Below are positions 1 through 12,500 of a stretch of DNA of 64,000 bases, in pieces. Position 1 is the stretch's first letter. Each line of letters starts with the position of its first letter. Origin of the DNA: Dolomedes plantarius (Eukaryota > Arthropoda > Arachnida > Araneae > Dolomedidae); assembly GCA_907164885.2 (NCBI GenBank), contig OU015493.1, positions 217,174,401 to 217,238,400 on the forward strand. Reading direction: 5' to 3'. Both the position numbers and the translations under genes were made by a program. The notes beneath the pieces are model-generated. The model saw only the letters and a program-made list of their open reading frames with translations. It did not search any database and was not told the origin of the DNA.

Positions 1-851
1 CTTGTCGAACCATACGAAGGCGCCTGGCTGAAGGACAGTTGGTATCGCGGCGCCCATTACGTGTGCTGCCCTTGACGCCCACCCATCGACGCCTCCGTTT
101 GGAGTTTTGCCGCGCACGAGGAAACTGGACTGCAGCGGAATGGAACCAGGTCGTCTTTAGCGACGAATCCAGATTCAATCTCGGCAGTGATGACAATCGT
201 GTTCGTGTGTGGAGAGCCCGTGGTGAACGCTTCAATCCTGCCTTTGCTGTACAGCGACACATCGCTCCCACAGCTGGTGTGATAGTATGGGGTGCCATTG
301 CCTACAATACACGGTCACCCCTAGTATTGTTCCGTGGCACCATGACAGCCCAGCGGTATGTTCATGAAATCCTGCAACCACATGTGTTGACACTCATGCA
401 ACGGCTCCCAGGAGCCATTTTTCAACAAGACAATGCTCGGCCTCATACGGCAAGGGTCTCCGCACTGTTACTGCCCTTCCTTGGCCTGCCCGATCCCCAG
501 ATTTGTCTCCAATCGAGCATATCTGGGATCATTTGGGACGACGAGTTGGGCATCCCACGAGTTTGAACGAACTAGAGGCAAGGTTACAGCAAATATGGAA
601 CGAAATGTCTCAAGACATCATACAGAACTTGTATGACTCAATGCCCGATCGTATCGCATCGTGCATTCGCGCTAGAGGGGTCCAACGGAGTATTAACTCC
701 TCCGTTCTTTTGCCTTTTTCTCTGAAATAAATTATCCTTTTTCTTTGATTTTCTTATCATTTACTTATATCAAAGTAGTCATTACGTATGTAAAATTTAG
801 TTTCATTTTGACGACTCCTACTTGGTGCGCTAATTTTTTTGTCCATGAGTG
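1..851 (+). pseudogene. Tc1-like transposase remnant with 3' terminal repeat
   Basis: The 3' two thirds of a Tc1/mariner DNA transposon, cut by the window edge. A frame is open from base 3 and reads as a Tc1 DDE transposase. The first catalytic Asp is in FSDESRF and the second in QQDNARPHTA. One base is lost near 450-452. The reading continues in the other frame (from 452, KGLRTVTALPWPARSPDLSP) to the catalytic Glu in SPIEHIWDHLGRRV and ends at a stop at 730. All three acidic residues survive, but the frameshift kills the ORF. The 3' terminal repeat ends at about 851 (GAGTG, then TA). It matches the end of a second copy at 3116. The element is much richer in GC than its surroundings, as expected for a transposon from a family still fairly young. 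Confidence 0.9.
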
Positions 852-1831
852 TATATATATATATAATGTGATGTTTCAAAGTGAAGAGCCGAATATCCAC
901 AAGATGAGAAGAGAGTTATCGATTTTTTTTTTATTATTGGCGAGATTTTAGAAAATATCTGCCATAACTTACTCTAAATGTGTATTTAATGTGAAATTTG
1001 ATGTATTTAAAAATCAGAAGGATGATAAAGGTTTAGTTATAGAATCCGAAACATCAGAATTTGTCAAAGAATTGTCTGAAAGCGAACTTTTACAGTTCTA
1101 TTCTTGTGTTAGAAAATATTATACAACATCTTGTTGCTCTTGTTTTATTTCTTTTTTTTCGATTCCGTCGCATGCTGTGTTCCTTATTTTTTTCTTGGGA
1201 GGTTGGCAGCTATGCTATGGCGATCAGCGTGGGAAATTTCAAAAGTGAGTTTTGTAAGTACGCTTTTTTTGAAGGATAACATTTTTTCAACTAAATGTAT
1301 TTGGTATATTTTGGAAGCTGAACATCTAGCAAATGCCGATAAATCGTAAAATTGATATTAATAGGTGCAGGAAACCGAAATATTTCTCCATCAAAATTGT
1401 CGATTTCGTGAAATTCGGAAAACTGCTTTAAGGAAAAAGATTCGTTTGCAATGGAAGACATTTTTAACTTTATAAAAATGTGTATATCCTTGAAGATGAA
1501 GAGTTGTAGAACACATGAAAATAAAAAATTTGTCGATTGGAGGAGAAAAGTTGAATTTTGCATGCATGAAAATAGTGGAAATTTGCGAAACGGAAAGGAG
1601 CTGGCTCACCCGGAATGTCAGCTGTTTCTGTTGTCCGCTTCTTTTGAGTTCGAGGTTTTTAATTTAATAATTAAAAAAGTTTAAAGTTTTGAAAGTTGAG
1701 GATGGCATCAGTGCACGCGTGTCGTCCATCGGTACCAGTCGCGATATCCTGCTTTGCTCGGTCCGCGGCATTAGCCCGTCCCCGTGTCTGCTCACTTACA
1801 AATATACGTTTGTTTACCTTCAGCTAAGGGC
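852..1831. other. AT-rich stretch, no gene recognised
   Basis: Short overlapping ORFs occur on both strands (for example 991-1248 plus and 1291-1563 minus). None shows a motif, a conserved domain or a splice context I can support. Composition shifts from AT-rich to GC-rich near 1690, just before the palindromic cluster. Confidence 0.5.
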
Positions 1832-1995
1832 GCTATTAGCGACCTTTACATGTACGTTCTTTCGCGAGTGCTTAAGCGTACGGGATTGCGCACACGCTCC
1901 AAGCACTCGCAAAAGAGCGTACGTGTAAAGGGCACTAATAGTGTCCTTTCCACGTACGCTCTTTGAGTGCTTGGAGCGTACGGTATTGCGCGCGG
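1832..1995. repeat. GC-rich cluster of inverted and direct repeats
   Basis: A unit of about 41 bases occurs three times in alternating orientation: plus at 1832-1873, minus at 1901-1941, plus at about 1934-1973. Copies 1 and 2 pair with about five mismatches around a loop at 1874-1900. Copies 2 and 3 form a second palindrome centred on CACTAATAGTG (1933-1943). Copies 1 and 3 share a downstream extension (AGCGTACGG.ATTGCGC). The block is far richer in GC and CpG than its surroundings. I cannot assign it to a known family. Confidence 0.75.
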
Positions 1996-2260
1996 GAAAA
2001 CTTGCAGTACGCTCAAAAGCAGTTTCCCCTTCCTCTCCGACACCTTCACGCATGCACTCAATCGCGCGGGATCGTGGTTTCACGCGGTAAAGAGCGCTAA
2101 TGAGGAAAACCTACCCTAATTTCGACCTTGAATGCTAACGAAATTGGATGGGTCAGTTTATAAAACTTTGTATTAATTGAATTTGTATTTTTACTTTGTA
2201 TTAATTGAAAAATAATGGAAATGCAATTTCCAATGAAATGGTACATCAGTTGACAAAGCA

Positions 2261-2455
2261 CACTATCTGGCCAAAAGTATCCGGACACCCTCTTAAAGAA
2301 GTGGATCTGGCAGGTGACGTCATTTGATGCGTAACCAAAAGCTATAAAAGTGTTGGTAGTGGTTTGTCAGGTCATATTTATGCGTTTGTGAGACAATGAG
2401 TAAGTCAAAGGAGCTAAGTGACTTTGATCGTGGCATTATAGTGGGATGCAACAAA
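2261..2455 (+). mobile_element. 5' end of a Tc1-like element, truncated
   Basis: The terminal repeat begins CACTATCTGGCCAAAAGTAT at 2261. It is followed by a short leader and the start of a Tc1 transposase at 2396, reading MSKSKELSDFDRGIIVGC. The reading frame then degenerates to a stop within about 20 codons and the rest of the element is missing. The repeat resembles that of the full-length element at 19828 but is clearly a different subfamily. Confidence 0.8.
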
Positions 2456-3115
2456 AATTCTTTACCATTTTGACCCTCTGCTGCCTGAGAAATCAAAGCT
2501 TATGCTGATGTTTATATCGCCATTCAGTTGTTTTGTCTACGAATCCATCAGGCAGCGCGCCTGGACAGCTGTGAAGAATCCGCGACCGTCCATTTTTTCC
2601 ACGTCTAGGAGGCGTCTAAAAACTTGAGCGTTGCTGACCAATTTAGAATACGGTCTGAAATTGCCCGGTTTCGTCTGAAAAGTGACAATTCTTATAAATA
2701 AAGAACATACAGTTTAAACAAGTATTCACAGAAGCTGAGTAGTTTGAGTGCTATCTGAAAAAAAAACAAAAAAAAAAAACAATAGGGTTTATTCACAGGA
2801 TTCGTCATTTTTTGGGTTATGCTGAACAGCGTTAAATATGTACTTTATTCCATTCTAGTGAGGAGAGCAAAATATTCTGGCGTGACTTATGAAGCTTACA
2901 TTTATTTTTTAAAATCGATATGATACTTTTCGGATAATCTGAGCACATTTTTATGTCTCTAATTTTGTCGGGGAAAAAGAAAGAAAGAACGGAATCGAAT
3001 TTTTTGGAGAAAATGGGAGGTGAATAACATTTAGTGTGACTGAAACATCTTATGGGGAAAAAAATGAAAGATTTACTTAAAAAAAAAAGATTTGCTAAAA
3101 CAAAAATTTAACATA
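2456..3115. other. no feature recognised
   Basis: A moderately GC stretch to about 2700, then AT-rich DNA with A-runs. No ORF, tRNA or terminal repeat that I can support. It may hold further decayed transposon sequence. Confidence 0.4.
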
Positions 3116-3640
3116 CACTCTTAGACGGGGGGAAAAAAACGCACCAAGGAGTTATCCGAATGGGACGAAAATCGGTAGATGTGATGTAAATGTACAAAAA
3201 CAAATGGTTACAATTTGAAAAAAAAAAATGGATGATTTATTCAATTGAAAGAGCTTTACAAAGTAAAAAAGTCCCCCCCTGGCCCTTATGCAAGCAGTTA
3301 TTCGGCTAGGCACTGATTGATAAAGGTGCCGGATGTCCTCCTGCGGGATATCGTGCCAAATTGTGTCCAACTGGCGCGTTAGATCGTCAAAATCCCGAGC
3401 TGGTTGGAGGGCCCTGCTCATAATGCTCCAACCGTGTTCAATGGGGGAGAGTTCCGGCGACCTTGCTGGCCAAAGTAACGTTGGGCAAGCACGAAGACAA
3501 GCAGTAAAAACTCTCGCCGTGTGCGGGCGGCATTATCTTGCTTAAATGTAAGCCTATTTGTGCTTGGGCGTAGAATAGCGTCGACGTACCGCTGTGCTGT
3601 AAGGGTGCCGCGGATGAACAACCAAAGGGGTCATGCTATA
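3116..3640 (-). pseudogene. Tc1-like transposase C-terminal remnant
   Basis: Minus-strand 3' part of a Tc1 element of the same family as the copy at 1-851. The terminal repeat starts CACTC at 3116 after TA and shares the GCACCAAG block. The translated pieces include TLTAQRYVDAIL, a QDNA block with the second catalytic Asp, and W-P-A-R-S-P-E-L-S-P-I-E-H-G-W with the catalytic Glu. A tail ending in CIRARGG follows. Frame changes between the QDNA block and the Glu block make it non-functional. Its 5' side abuts a mariner fragment in the opposite orientation at about 3640. Confidence 0.85.
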
Positions 3641-3985
3641 AAATGAAATGGCACGAAATAAAACGTATTTTGAAAACGGTCAGTTGCAATAAGTGCTGCT
3701 ACCAATTACACGAACTGGAAGCAGCACTCGACGAAAATCGTTCAGAATGAGTCAAAAGAAAATGCATAATCTTCCATCCAGATAACGCACGACCACATGT
3801 TTCTTTGATCACTAAGCAAAGACTGTTAGAGCTTCGCTGGGAAGTTCCGATTCATTCGCACTTTCGGATTTCCATTTATTTCGGACTTTACAAAATTATC
3901 TTAGTGGAAAAAAATGCGATTCCTCGGAAGACTTCAAAATTCATCAGGTACAGTCCAAAAGATAAAAAGTTTTAGGTAAAATTAG
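3641..3985 (+). pseudogene. mariner transposase C-terminal fragment
   Basis: Plus-strand frames scattered over this interval read as the C-terminal third of a mariner (mos1-like) transposase. One is DNARPHVSLITKQRLLELRW, the block with the second catalytic Asp. Another is LFRTLQNYLSGKKCDSSEDFKIH. Several frameshifts separate them and both ends are missing. It is joined head-on to the Tc1 remnant, so at least one insertion or deletion event has fused two dead elements. Confidence 0.8.
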
Positions 3986-4079
3986 ATTTCTAAAATTTTG
4001 TTTATCTTCAAAAAGAAAGATTAACATCTCTGGTCAACCATCTGAAACACAATTATCAAGTATTTCATTTTTTTAAGTC

Positions 4080-4620
4080 ATTTATTTGACAGCTTTATTG
4101 TCGTCACTGGTTCGATGCCCGTAGCTGACAAATCCACCGCCGTGTACACTAATAGCAGCTGGCACACAAAAAATCTGTCGTGGCTGCAGTGTCCTTCATG
4201 TTCTCAAATTTACCTCTGGAGGTGCGGGGTCAAGTGGACAGGTCTCGTCACTTGACTCAGTTCTAAATGACGGGACCGGCTTGTAGGGAGTAGTGCTGGC
4301 CACCTGTACGGTGCCCCCATAAATGAATGGCCAGCAATCTCGTGGAGTACATACAGGCGAATGTCCAGCGACAAGTGTCTCTGCTTTCGGAAAGAAAAGC
4401 AGCTTTATTGTTAGATTTGCTGAAAATTCTTTATTTTCTTTGAATGGGTGTTGTATAATTGTTGGTGGCACAATATACGATAGAGGGCATCACGTTCGCC
4501 GATTGGTGTGTGTTCTCGCAGTTGCAATGTAGCTAGCAAGTAGAGGTTGTGAATAAAGTATATTGTGATCTGTATCCATCTGGGTCATTTCATAAGGAAC
4601 TCTTGTAACTACTTCAGTTA
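4080..4620. other. GC-richer repeat-like segment, unassigned
   Basis: This stretch is richer in GC than its flanks, and a short block (CAGCTTTATTGT) occurs near both 4090 and 4400. It contains GGTTCGATGCC (near 4111), which resembles a Pol III B box, but no A box. A minus-strand ORF at 4196-4471 has no recognisable domain. The part from about 4459 (TGTTGGTGGCAC) to 4613, with AATAAA near 4553, could be a solo LTR, but I find no target duplication. Family unknown. Confidence 0.3.
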
Positions 4621-6038
4621 CTTCGGAATTGAAAATATCTTACCTTGATAAATATGATGGTAATGTTAGTGGGAAAAAATCAGTACTACGTTATAAAAAC
4701 CTTTTCTTTAATTTTAAAATTGCTTACTTTTCTAAAAATACAACAACATGACTGACAGATGCAAATAATACATGTTTGATGAATGACAGTATTCACATAT
4801 TTATAAAAATGTTTCAAAATGCATCAGTTTCCAAGAATTAAGGATTTTACAACTATACATAAATAACACAAAAACTATGCACATATAAAACAAACAAAAA
4901 TAATAAAAACTTTCATTAGACAAAGATCAAATGTCTGATGTTTTTATTTGTAGATCTTACATCAAAACTGGACTTCATTATTATTTTTTAAATATAATAT
5001 TGCTTAAAAAGTTAGACATGTAAGTGAAAAAATTGACTTCCAATTTTTTGTAGTGAAACTTATCTGAAAATGACTCATTCTATTGAGAAAATATCTGTGC
5101 ATGAAATTAAACTTTTGAAACTGTAATTTATGATACCCATTTAATTTTTTTTAACCAAGACTCAGTCTTGATAATCATGGTCTGGTTTATATTTCATATA
5201 CACTCCCAATTCCCTTTTTTGTCTAACTGTTAATGTAAAAAAAAATGCATACTGATTTATAATGAAATAGAGACTGTTAAAAAAATCCATTGAACCTAAA
5301 TGGAATATTATATACAAGACACGTTTAAAGACTTAATGATCTAACATGTAAAACATTATTTGTTTTTGTAGTTAGTCAACTACAACCAAGATATGACCTA
5401 ACAGAAAAGCAAGTTTATACAGCCTCCTAGTTAAGATCCTAGTTTTTTTTTTGGCCACGAGCAAACACATTAAATAACTAAAAACTGGTAAAAAGTGCAA
5501 AATAACTGAAATCTATTATAATTCCTTCAATATTTTTAGTTAAAAAAATCAAAAAGAAACATCATTCAAATCCAGGCTGAGGAAAAATGCATTCATAATC
5601 ATCATATACTGTATTTACAACAATAAAAATATTTGGTTCATCTTCCGACAATTTAAATTTAAAAAAAATCTTTTATTGTATTATACATTTCTACTGAACC
5701 ATTTGCCTAGTTTTCCGGAAAGCGTTATGAAGTTAATCAGTGAGGATTGTGATTTAGTAAAGAATTTTTTCTCTTTTTAATTAGAGATAAATATGTTTTA
5801 GAATCTATTTTGTTATTTTTCCTCTATGACACACTTCACCCCATGTTACGTATGTTACTAAAACTTATTTGCTAAATTTTGATCTAAATCTTACTTAAGA
5901 GATACTAAGTACATGGAGACTTTTATGCATTTCTGACAGCTTCAGCAGATCCAAATAGTGTTACAGAATGATAAAAATATTTTGTATATTAAATGAATAA
6001 AGCCCAGATGTTATCTTCATCGAAAAAGATTGTAGATG
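4621..6038. other. AT-rich 3' flank of the minus-strand locus
   Basis: No coding exon, RNA gene or terminal repeat is visible. It lies downstream of the LHPP-like stop codon at 6599, so part may be 3' UTR. The only clear minus-strand AATAAA that I noticed is around 5673, far from the stop. Confidence 0.4.
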
Positions 6039-6214
6039 CAGTGACGTAGCGAGCATAACTGGCACCTGGGGCACAATACCTTTTTGGCGCCCCATCTCGA
6101 GAAACATGTAGTAATATAATATATAGAATTAGTGAAAAGGACTATTTGGCGCCCCTCTGCGAGTGGTGCCTGGGGCATGATAGACCCCCTTGCCCCCCTC
6201 TCGCTACGCCACTG
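6039..6214. mobile_element. hAT-type MITE with perfect 8-bp duplication
   Basis: A 176-bp element with inverted ends (CAGTGACGTAGCGAG at left, CTCGCTACGCCACTG at right). It is flanked by a perfect 8-bp target duplication TGTAGATG (6031-6038 and 6215-6222). Eight-base duplications and CAGTGGCG-type ends are typical of hAT non-autonomous elements. No coding capacity. Confidence 0.85.
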
Positions 6215-6598
6215 TGTAGATGGCCCTTGTTATGCAAAAACAGAACCTTATCATGCTCTGCAGAATTTGATCTCGGATAACACAAATGACTTAACTGTAT
6301 TTACAGATTCTGGTATGTATCTTGTTGTAAAATGTTCAATAAAATATGACATATTTATAGATGCCAGTTTGCTGTGGAAAGCCTTAATGTGATTATAAGC
6401 AAAATGATAATATACACAGATTATAAAAACTACCATTTGCTGTAGTAACAAACCCTATATAACTTGACCTCATTCAGAGCTTGATGCAACTTCATACATA
6501 TATCACAGATGGGTATTGATTTAACTTTTGGATAGCAATGCATATTCAACAGGGCCGAACGCATGATCGGTCAACCGTTTCACCTTCGGATGCGTTTT

Positions 6599-9500
6599 TT
6601 AATTGCCATCAGGTCCAGGTCCAAATCGGAAAGGAAAGACATCGCAGTGGACCTGAATGGGAACAGGTACAGGAACTTGTTCCATAGGTTTAGGAGCTCT
6701 GTCTACTTGTTTCGGAAGCTCCTGCGGATACTTGTGGGGATTATCCTGGGCACATTTTGCAGAATTTTCACGTTTGGATTTTAACACCAACATATCTACA
6801 AGATGTGCAAGGTTTTTCACAATGGTATCTGGTTTTATGATTTCATGTTTAGCATCATCAGGTCTGGGAAAAAAAAAAAAAAAAAACTTAGCAGCTGAGA
6901 TTCAGATAATATTATACGTACATAAATTAAGATTCATATAAGACAAAGTTAAGTTTCAATATCCATGAATTCCATCACTCAGCCTGAATTAGGCAGGAAT
7001 ATAAATAATTTTTGCTTTCTTTTGCAATGGTAGAGATAAGCGTGACAAATAAAGAGGAGTTGATGGTGACAAGGCAAGCTTACAATGAAGAAAATGTTAA
7101 GACATGTTTTCTCAGAGCAAGTTTGACAGGAGAAACTATTGCAATACTAGTATATAACCCCTATCAAAAGTGGTGGAATGTTGATCAGCGTTTCCTTCTC
7201 ATACGAGTTCATATGAACAAACAAACAAACAAAAAAGAGCATGAAGATTCTATTTTTGAATGTAATGAAGAAGTAGAATGAATTCGAAATTCAAGTGAAT
7301 GACTCAATTGAATAAATGATTCGTTTTCATAATTAGCAAAGTGAAACACAATTTAATTAACATTAAAATACAGCAGGCATTGCTGAAAACGAAACGATAA
7401 GTAGTAAACAATTAGTTTTCATGAATGAGTTTCAAAAGTGAATGACTCACCACACAGCAGTATTTATAATAATTTATAATAATTAGCAAAGTGAAACACA
7501 ATTTAATTAACATTAAAATTAAACATTAAAAATGTAGTTATTTAAAGGGAATATGAAAAACCAGAATGAATTCGAAATTCAAGTGAATGACTCAATTGAA
7601 TAAATGATTCTTTTCAATGGATATTTTAATTTGAAGAAATTTCAAAAACTAAATGGTTTTGAGCTAGAATATTCACTTGAAATTTTCATATTTTTTAAAG
7701 AGTTTTCAAAATATGTAACTTTTGTGGTATTTTTCCAGAAAAATTTCAGAAAATGGCATTGCAATGTTAAGATGTTCCCTACCTGGTCCGTCCCAGAATG
7801 GTTACCTACACTTTTCTACTCTAGGCTTTTATATAAGTGGAGCTTGCCTTTTTGTATTGTTAAATGGATAATAACTTAACAATGCTAATGATAAGTTGTA
7901 ATCTTATTTTACCAACTCATGAACCACGTCAATAACAGAGGATATGGTAAAGATAAAAAAGAATTCAGAATGTTAGGTTTCCTGGATTATTTGAAAAACA
8001 TAAAACAATTTTAGCTTATAACAGCACCACTTATTGAATAACATAGGTACATATATTTTTAGCACATGTTTAATAAAAAATTTAAGAGAAAAGTCATGAA
8101 ATGCAGATTACAGTATAAACAAAGAATGACAGACAAGATGCATACATTTCTAATGAAAGGTACATACAAGAATAAAAGTATAACCTAAAATAGCTTTAAC
8201 ACATTACATCCAATAAACAAACTTATCTTTTGATTTCTTTTTCACTTTTAAACTGTTTTCAAATACTGTCAGGCGGTGAAATATTTTACACTGAAATTAT
8301 CTGACAGAAATTTTGGTTTTAAATGTCCTTTAGGCCAGGGGTGGGCAATTTTTTGGTTCGGGGGCCACTTTGTGGAAGCGGAGGGCCACACCTTTTAAAA
8401 TTATTACATTTATTAGTTAACTGTGCATTTCAGAAAAGGTATAAATTGCATCGTAAAAATCAATAAATATAAATTAAATAAAATATTGGCAGTTTTTCTG
8501 GCTGTCTTGGCAGGCCACAAAAAAATCTCTAGCGGGCCGCAATTCACCCACCCCTGCTTTAAGCACATTAAAATACAGCTAAAATTTTCAGGAACGTTTA
8601 AACTGAAAGTGATACAAGGGTAATTTCTGATCACAAGAAAGTTAGCTATAGTGTGAATATAGTATTGTGTATTTTTTTAATTAAGAGCATAACTAGCACA
8701 TAGAAAATAACATATTAACTTCCCTTCATTTACAATCATAAGGTTTAATCATTAATAAGCTTCTTGGCTGAAGTCTGTTTTGAACACTGGCTAAGTGGTA
8801 AGTATGAAAATGCTAGTACATGACCAATTGTGAAAATTTAGCATCAGTCAACAGCAATTTTTCAATAATAAATCTCATGGTTCTGAAGAAATGGTTTTCA
8901 GGAGAGTTCCTTTTGCCACATTCCCATTTGATAAAAGGAACTCTCCTGAAAGAAAAAAAATAATGGGGCTGACATATTTTATTATTAGAAAAAAGATCAT
9001 AAGACTTTAAAATCGTAATTTCAACTTAATGTAAAAATATACTTATATAACAAACTGATCAAATGATGTTATACAAAGCAGTTAATAACAAAGGCAAAAA
9101 TGCAAATTATCTATTAAACAGAAGCACAGTAAATTAGTTGTACCACATACCTAAATTTTCCTGTTTTAACCATAATAGCCCGCATACCACACCGTTGAGC
9201 TGCTTGTATATCATTTTCGAGGTCATCTCCAACCATGAGGATCTACAACAGATTCAGTTTACAACAATTGAAATGGATTTCAAACAAAGCAATCGCACAA
9301 TTTTTACAAAAGGAGAATACATTAAAATAAATGAAGATAAGGGAAACAAACCTCTTGAGGACAAATTCCCATGCCATTAACAGCATTCATGATAAAATCG
9401 TAACATGGTTTTCCAACAACCATGGCTTCAGAACCACAAGCATACTGCAAAAAGTTATTAAAAATCTATTACTGGAAATTAAATTTGAAATTATGACTGA

Positions 9501-12500
9501 GAAATACGAAAATTAATTTTTAGACAGAACCATATGATTTAGTTTAAATTTATTTAAGGGATATAAATGTTTTCATTTTTTAAAAATTTCGCTTTTGAAA
9601 ATGATAAAAAAGGGAAAAATTATTTGAACTATAAAATATATCTTTGGTTTATTATTGCAACTTTTTTCTTAAAACTTTTCCTCGTTTATATTTCTTAATT
9701 TTTTTTACAAATAAGCTAACAATTCAAAGTGAAAAAACACAATTATATCTTCACAAATTTCAGACAAAGAGTGTAATCTAAATATTTATATGAAGCATAC
9801 AGTGATACATTTTAATAACATCTTTAACATAATACACATTTCAGGTTAGTTCAATATTTTTTAACACTAGAGACATGAAATTTTAAATATGTAAGACCAT
9901 GAAAGGGGGTTTTATTTCTCTATCACATTTTGTAGTTTGCATACATTAGATTCAGAATTTTGTTAAAGAACTGAATGATTTCATTTTAATGTAGAGATAA
10001 AACAGATTTATTTTTCTAAATTCTTCTCAAAAATAGTTTAGGTTACTCCCCCAATTTAGACTCACTGTTGTAAAGAAAACTAAACATATCTTGATACTTT
10101 AATTTCACTACCCAAACACAAAGGCATTTTACTGCTGTGAACCTGAATTAGGCTGTTTCAAGGTAACACTAGCTCATAAATAGAAAAACTTTGACATTAT
10201 ATTTGACTAGGCTTTTAAGCAAATTTTGACTAAGAGCTCTAGATTCACTTCATTCTTTTTATGAGTCACTAGATGAAAACCCGCACTTCGCTACGGAGTA
10301 CATTCAAATTAAATACAACGGTCAATGTAAGCAATTAATGCCAAAAAAAATAAATATATATATTTATAATAAATACGGTGATCAATGTATACAATTGATG
10401 TAAAATAAATATATATATATATATTTATAAAAAAATCCTAAGGGATATTTATTTTTTTTGGATAATATCCAATCATCTACTGCATTAGAAAGAAAAAAAA
10501 AATATTTTTTTTTGTCTATTTAGTTGTTATGCACGTGACGATAAATTTATTTAAAGTACCAGAAAAAGAAATCGCGTGATCAGCATTTAATAAATAAAAT
10601 TCTAAAAATTAATCTTTAAAAATTCACCAAAAATCAGAAAATCGAGGTAAAGATTACAAAAGGATTTCATTTTAAAGGAATTTTTATGATCTTTCTCGTG
10701 ATATAAATTTTATAATGCTCAAATTATTATTTTAAATGCAAACTTAAAACAGTTACAAAAACAGCTTAAAAATTTAATTTAAAAAAATCTAAGAAGAATT
10801 TTTCAAAAATCTTAGTGCACCCCTACACCACAAGAAAAATCGCCATGCAACATTTCAGCCCTTTAGGTCCAGTGGTTTGGTCTGTGCATTGTATGTCAGT
10901 GAGTGAGTGAGTCAGTTACGGAACTGTTTTATATATATAGATTATATCAAATGTTTACTTTGGAATAAGAAATCTTGGAAGAGCATTCTTTGGCAGGCAT
11001 ATTATGAGCCATGAATCTTAATCATTTCTACCGTTTCTAAATCACAGTACAGAAACAGAATTTTATTTTCTATTCATCATTATAGCCAGTATTATTTTAG
11101 ATTAACAATTATCATCACATTATCTGTAACATTTGATTTAAATGAGAGATAATATACTTGTAGTTCTTAATTATCAGTAGCTTCCCTTTCAGATTCATTT
11201 TCTAACAATTCTTGAAAATACTACAGAATCTCTTTAATTATAAGGCTATGGACTTTACTAAATAAAATTTTTTTCAGCAAAAGATTTAAAACTAAACAAA
11301 TGACTCAGTTCTCTTAGACCTGTAGGCAGTTTGCAGGCAGTGATGGTATCTTTCTGCCTATAATTTATTTTAGAGAGAACTCCCACTGCTGATGCAGATC
11401 AACAAAATGAATGAAATGCTTACATGCTGAAAACAACAACAGAAAATATATGAGGGGTTTCCCATGGTGATAATGACATAGCTCCAAAAATTTAAAAGGT
11501 AGAAAGAAGTTCAACAAAAACTTCTACCAAAATACATCTACAAAATTACTCTAATCTTTGTGTGTAAGTGGAAAAAACCGAATAAACCTTGTTACACCTC
11601 CAATGTTAAAAAATATATTTAGTTTGAAGAATTCTATTCTTTTTTGCTATTGATTCTACGTAATAAAAAGGAAAAGAAATACTCCAATAATCACTCACAT
11701 GGGGCTTTACATTAGTATTCTACACATTTCAAGTTATACAGTATTTAACTGATTGATCAGGTAAAGATTTCAGAACACAGCTTTGAAAAAAGTGCACCTT
11801 TCATTGTGCATATTTGATAAATAACTGCCTCAGAGGAACATTCAAGCTGCTAGCACTTATTTATTCACAATATACATCATAATATGCAATACTGTGTTAT
11901 AGATTTCCAGATTGTCATCATATTAATATACTTCTACAGAGTACAAAAATAACAACATTTTTTATTAGAGCTCCCTATGGATTAAAATTACCTCAAGGGC
12001 AGCAGCATAAGATGCAGCACCAAGAACTAATTCATTTTTCTCTTTATAATATTTTCTGAAATAAGAAAAACATTTTATTCTAAAAAAACATGTATCAATA
12101 AGACTTCAATGAGCTACCTAAGTATAGCCATTTAATTACAAAAAATCTAACAACAACAACAAAAAACAAATAATTTTTACTCCCCAATTTGCATACAAAA
12201 GAATAAGATACATTTCTATATTTTTACATACAAGGTTACACTCATTTTCTTTAAAAAAAAAAAAAATTCCAGTCTCTTCCCCATTCATTCCACAAATTAA
12301 TTTAATATTACATGTGCAAAAATCAATATTGTGTCTCAACTTTTAACTGTATTACAAGCAAAATAAGATGCAGCACAATGAATATAAAAACATTAAATAA
12401 ACAAATATACTTAACACTATTCAATGACAAAGCCATCAAGCCCATTACTTGCAGAAATACCTAACCCCATATATATATATATATAAAAACTAAACTAAAC

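Noticed and set aside
1820..2083. Overlapping ORFs rich in Arg and Thr
   Set aside because: They arise from the palindromic GC-rich repeat in several frames at once.
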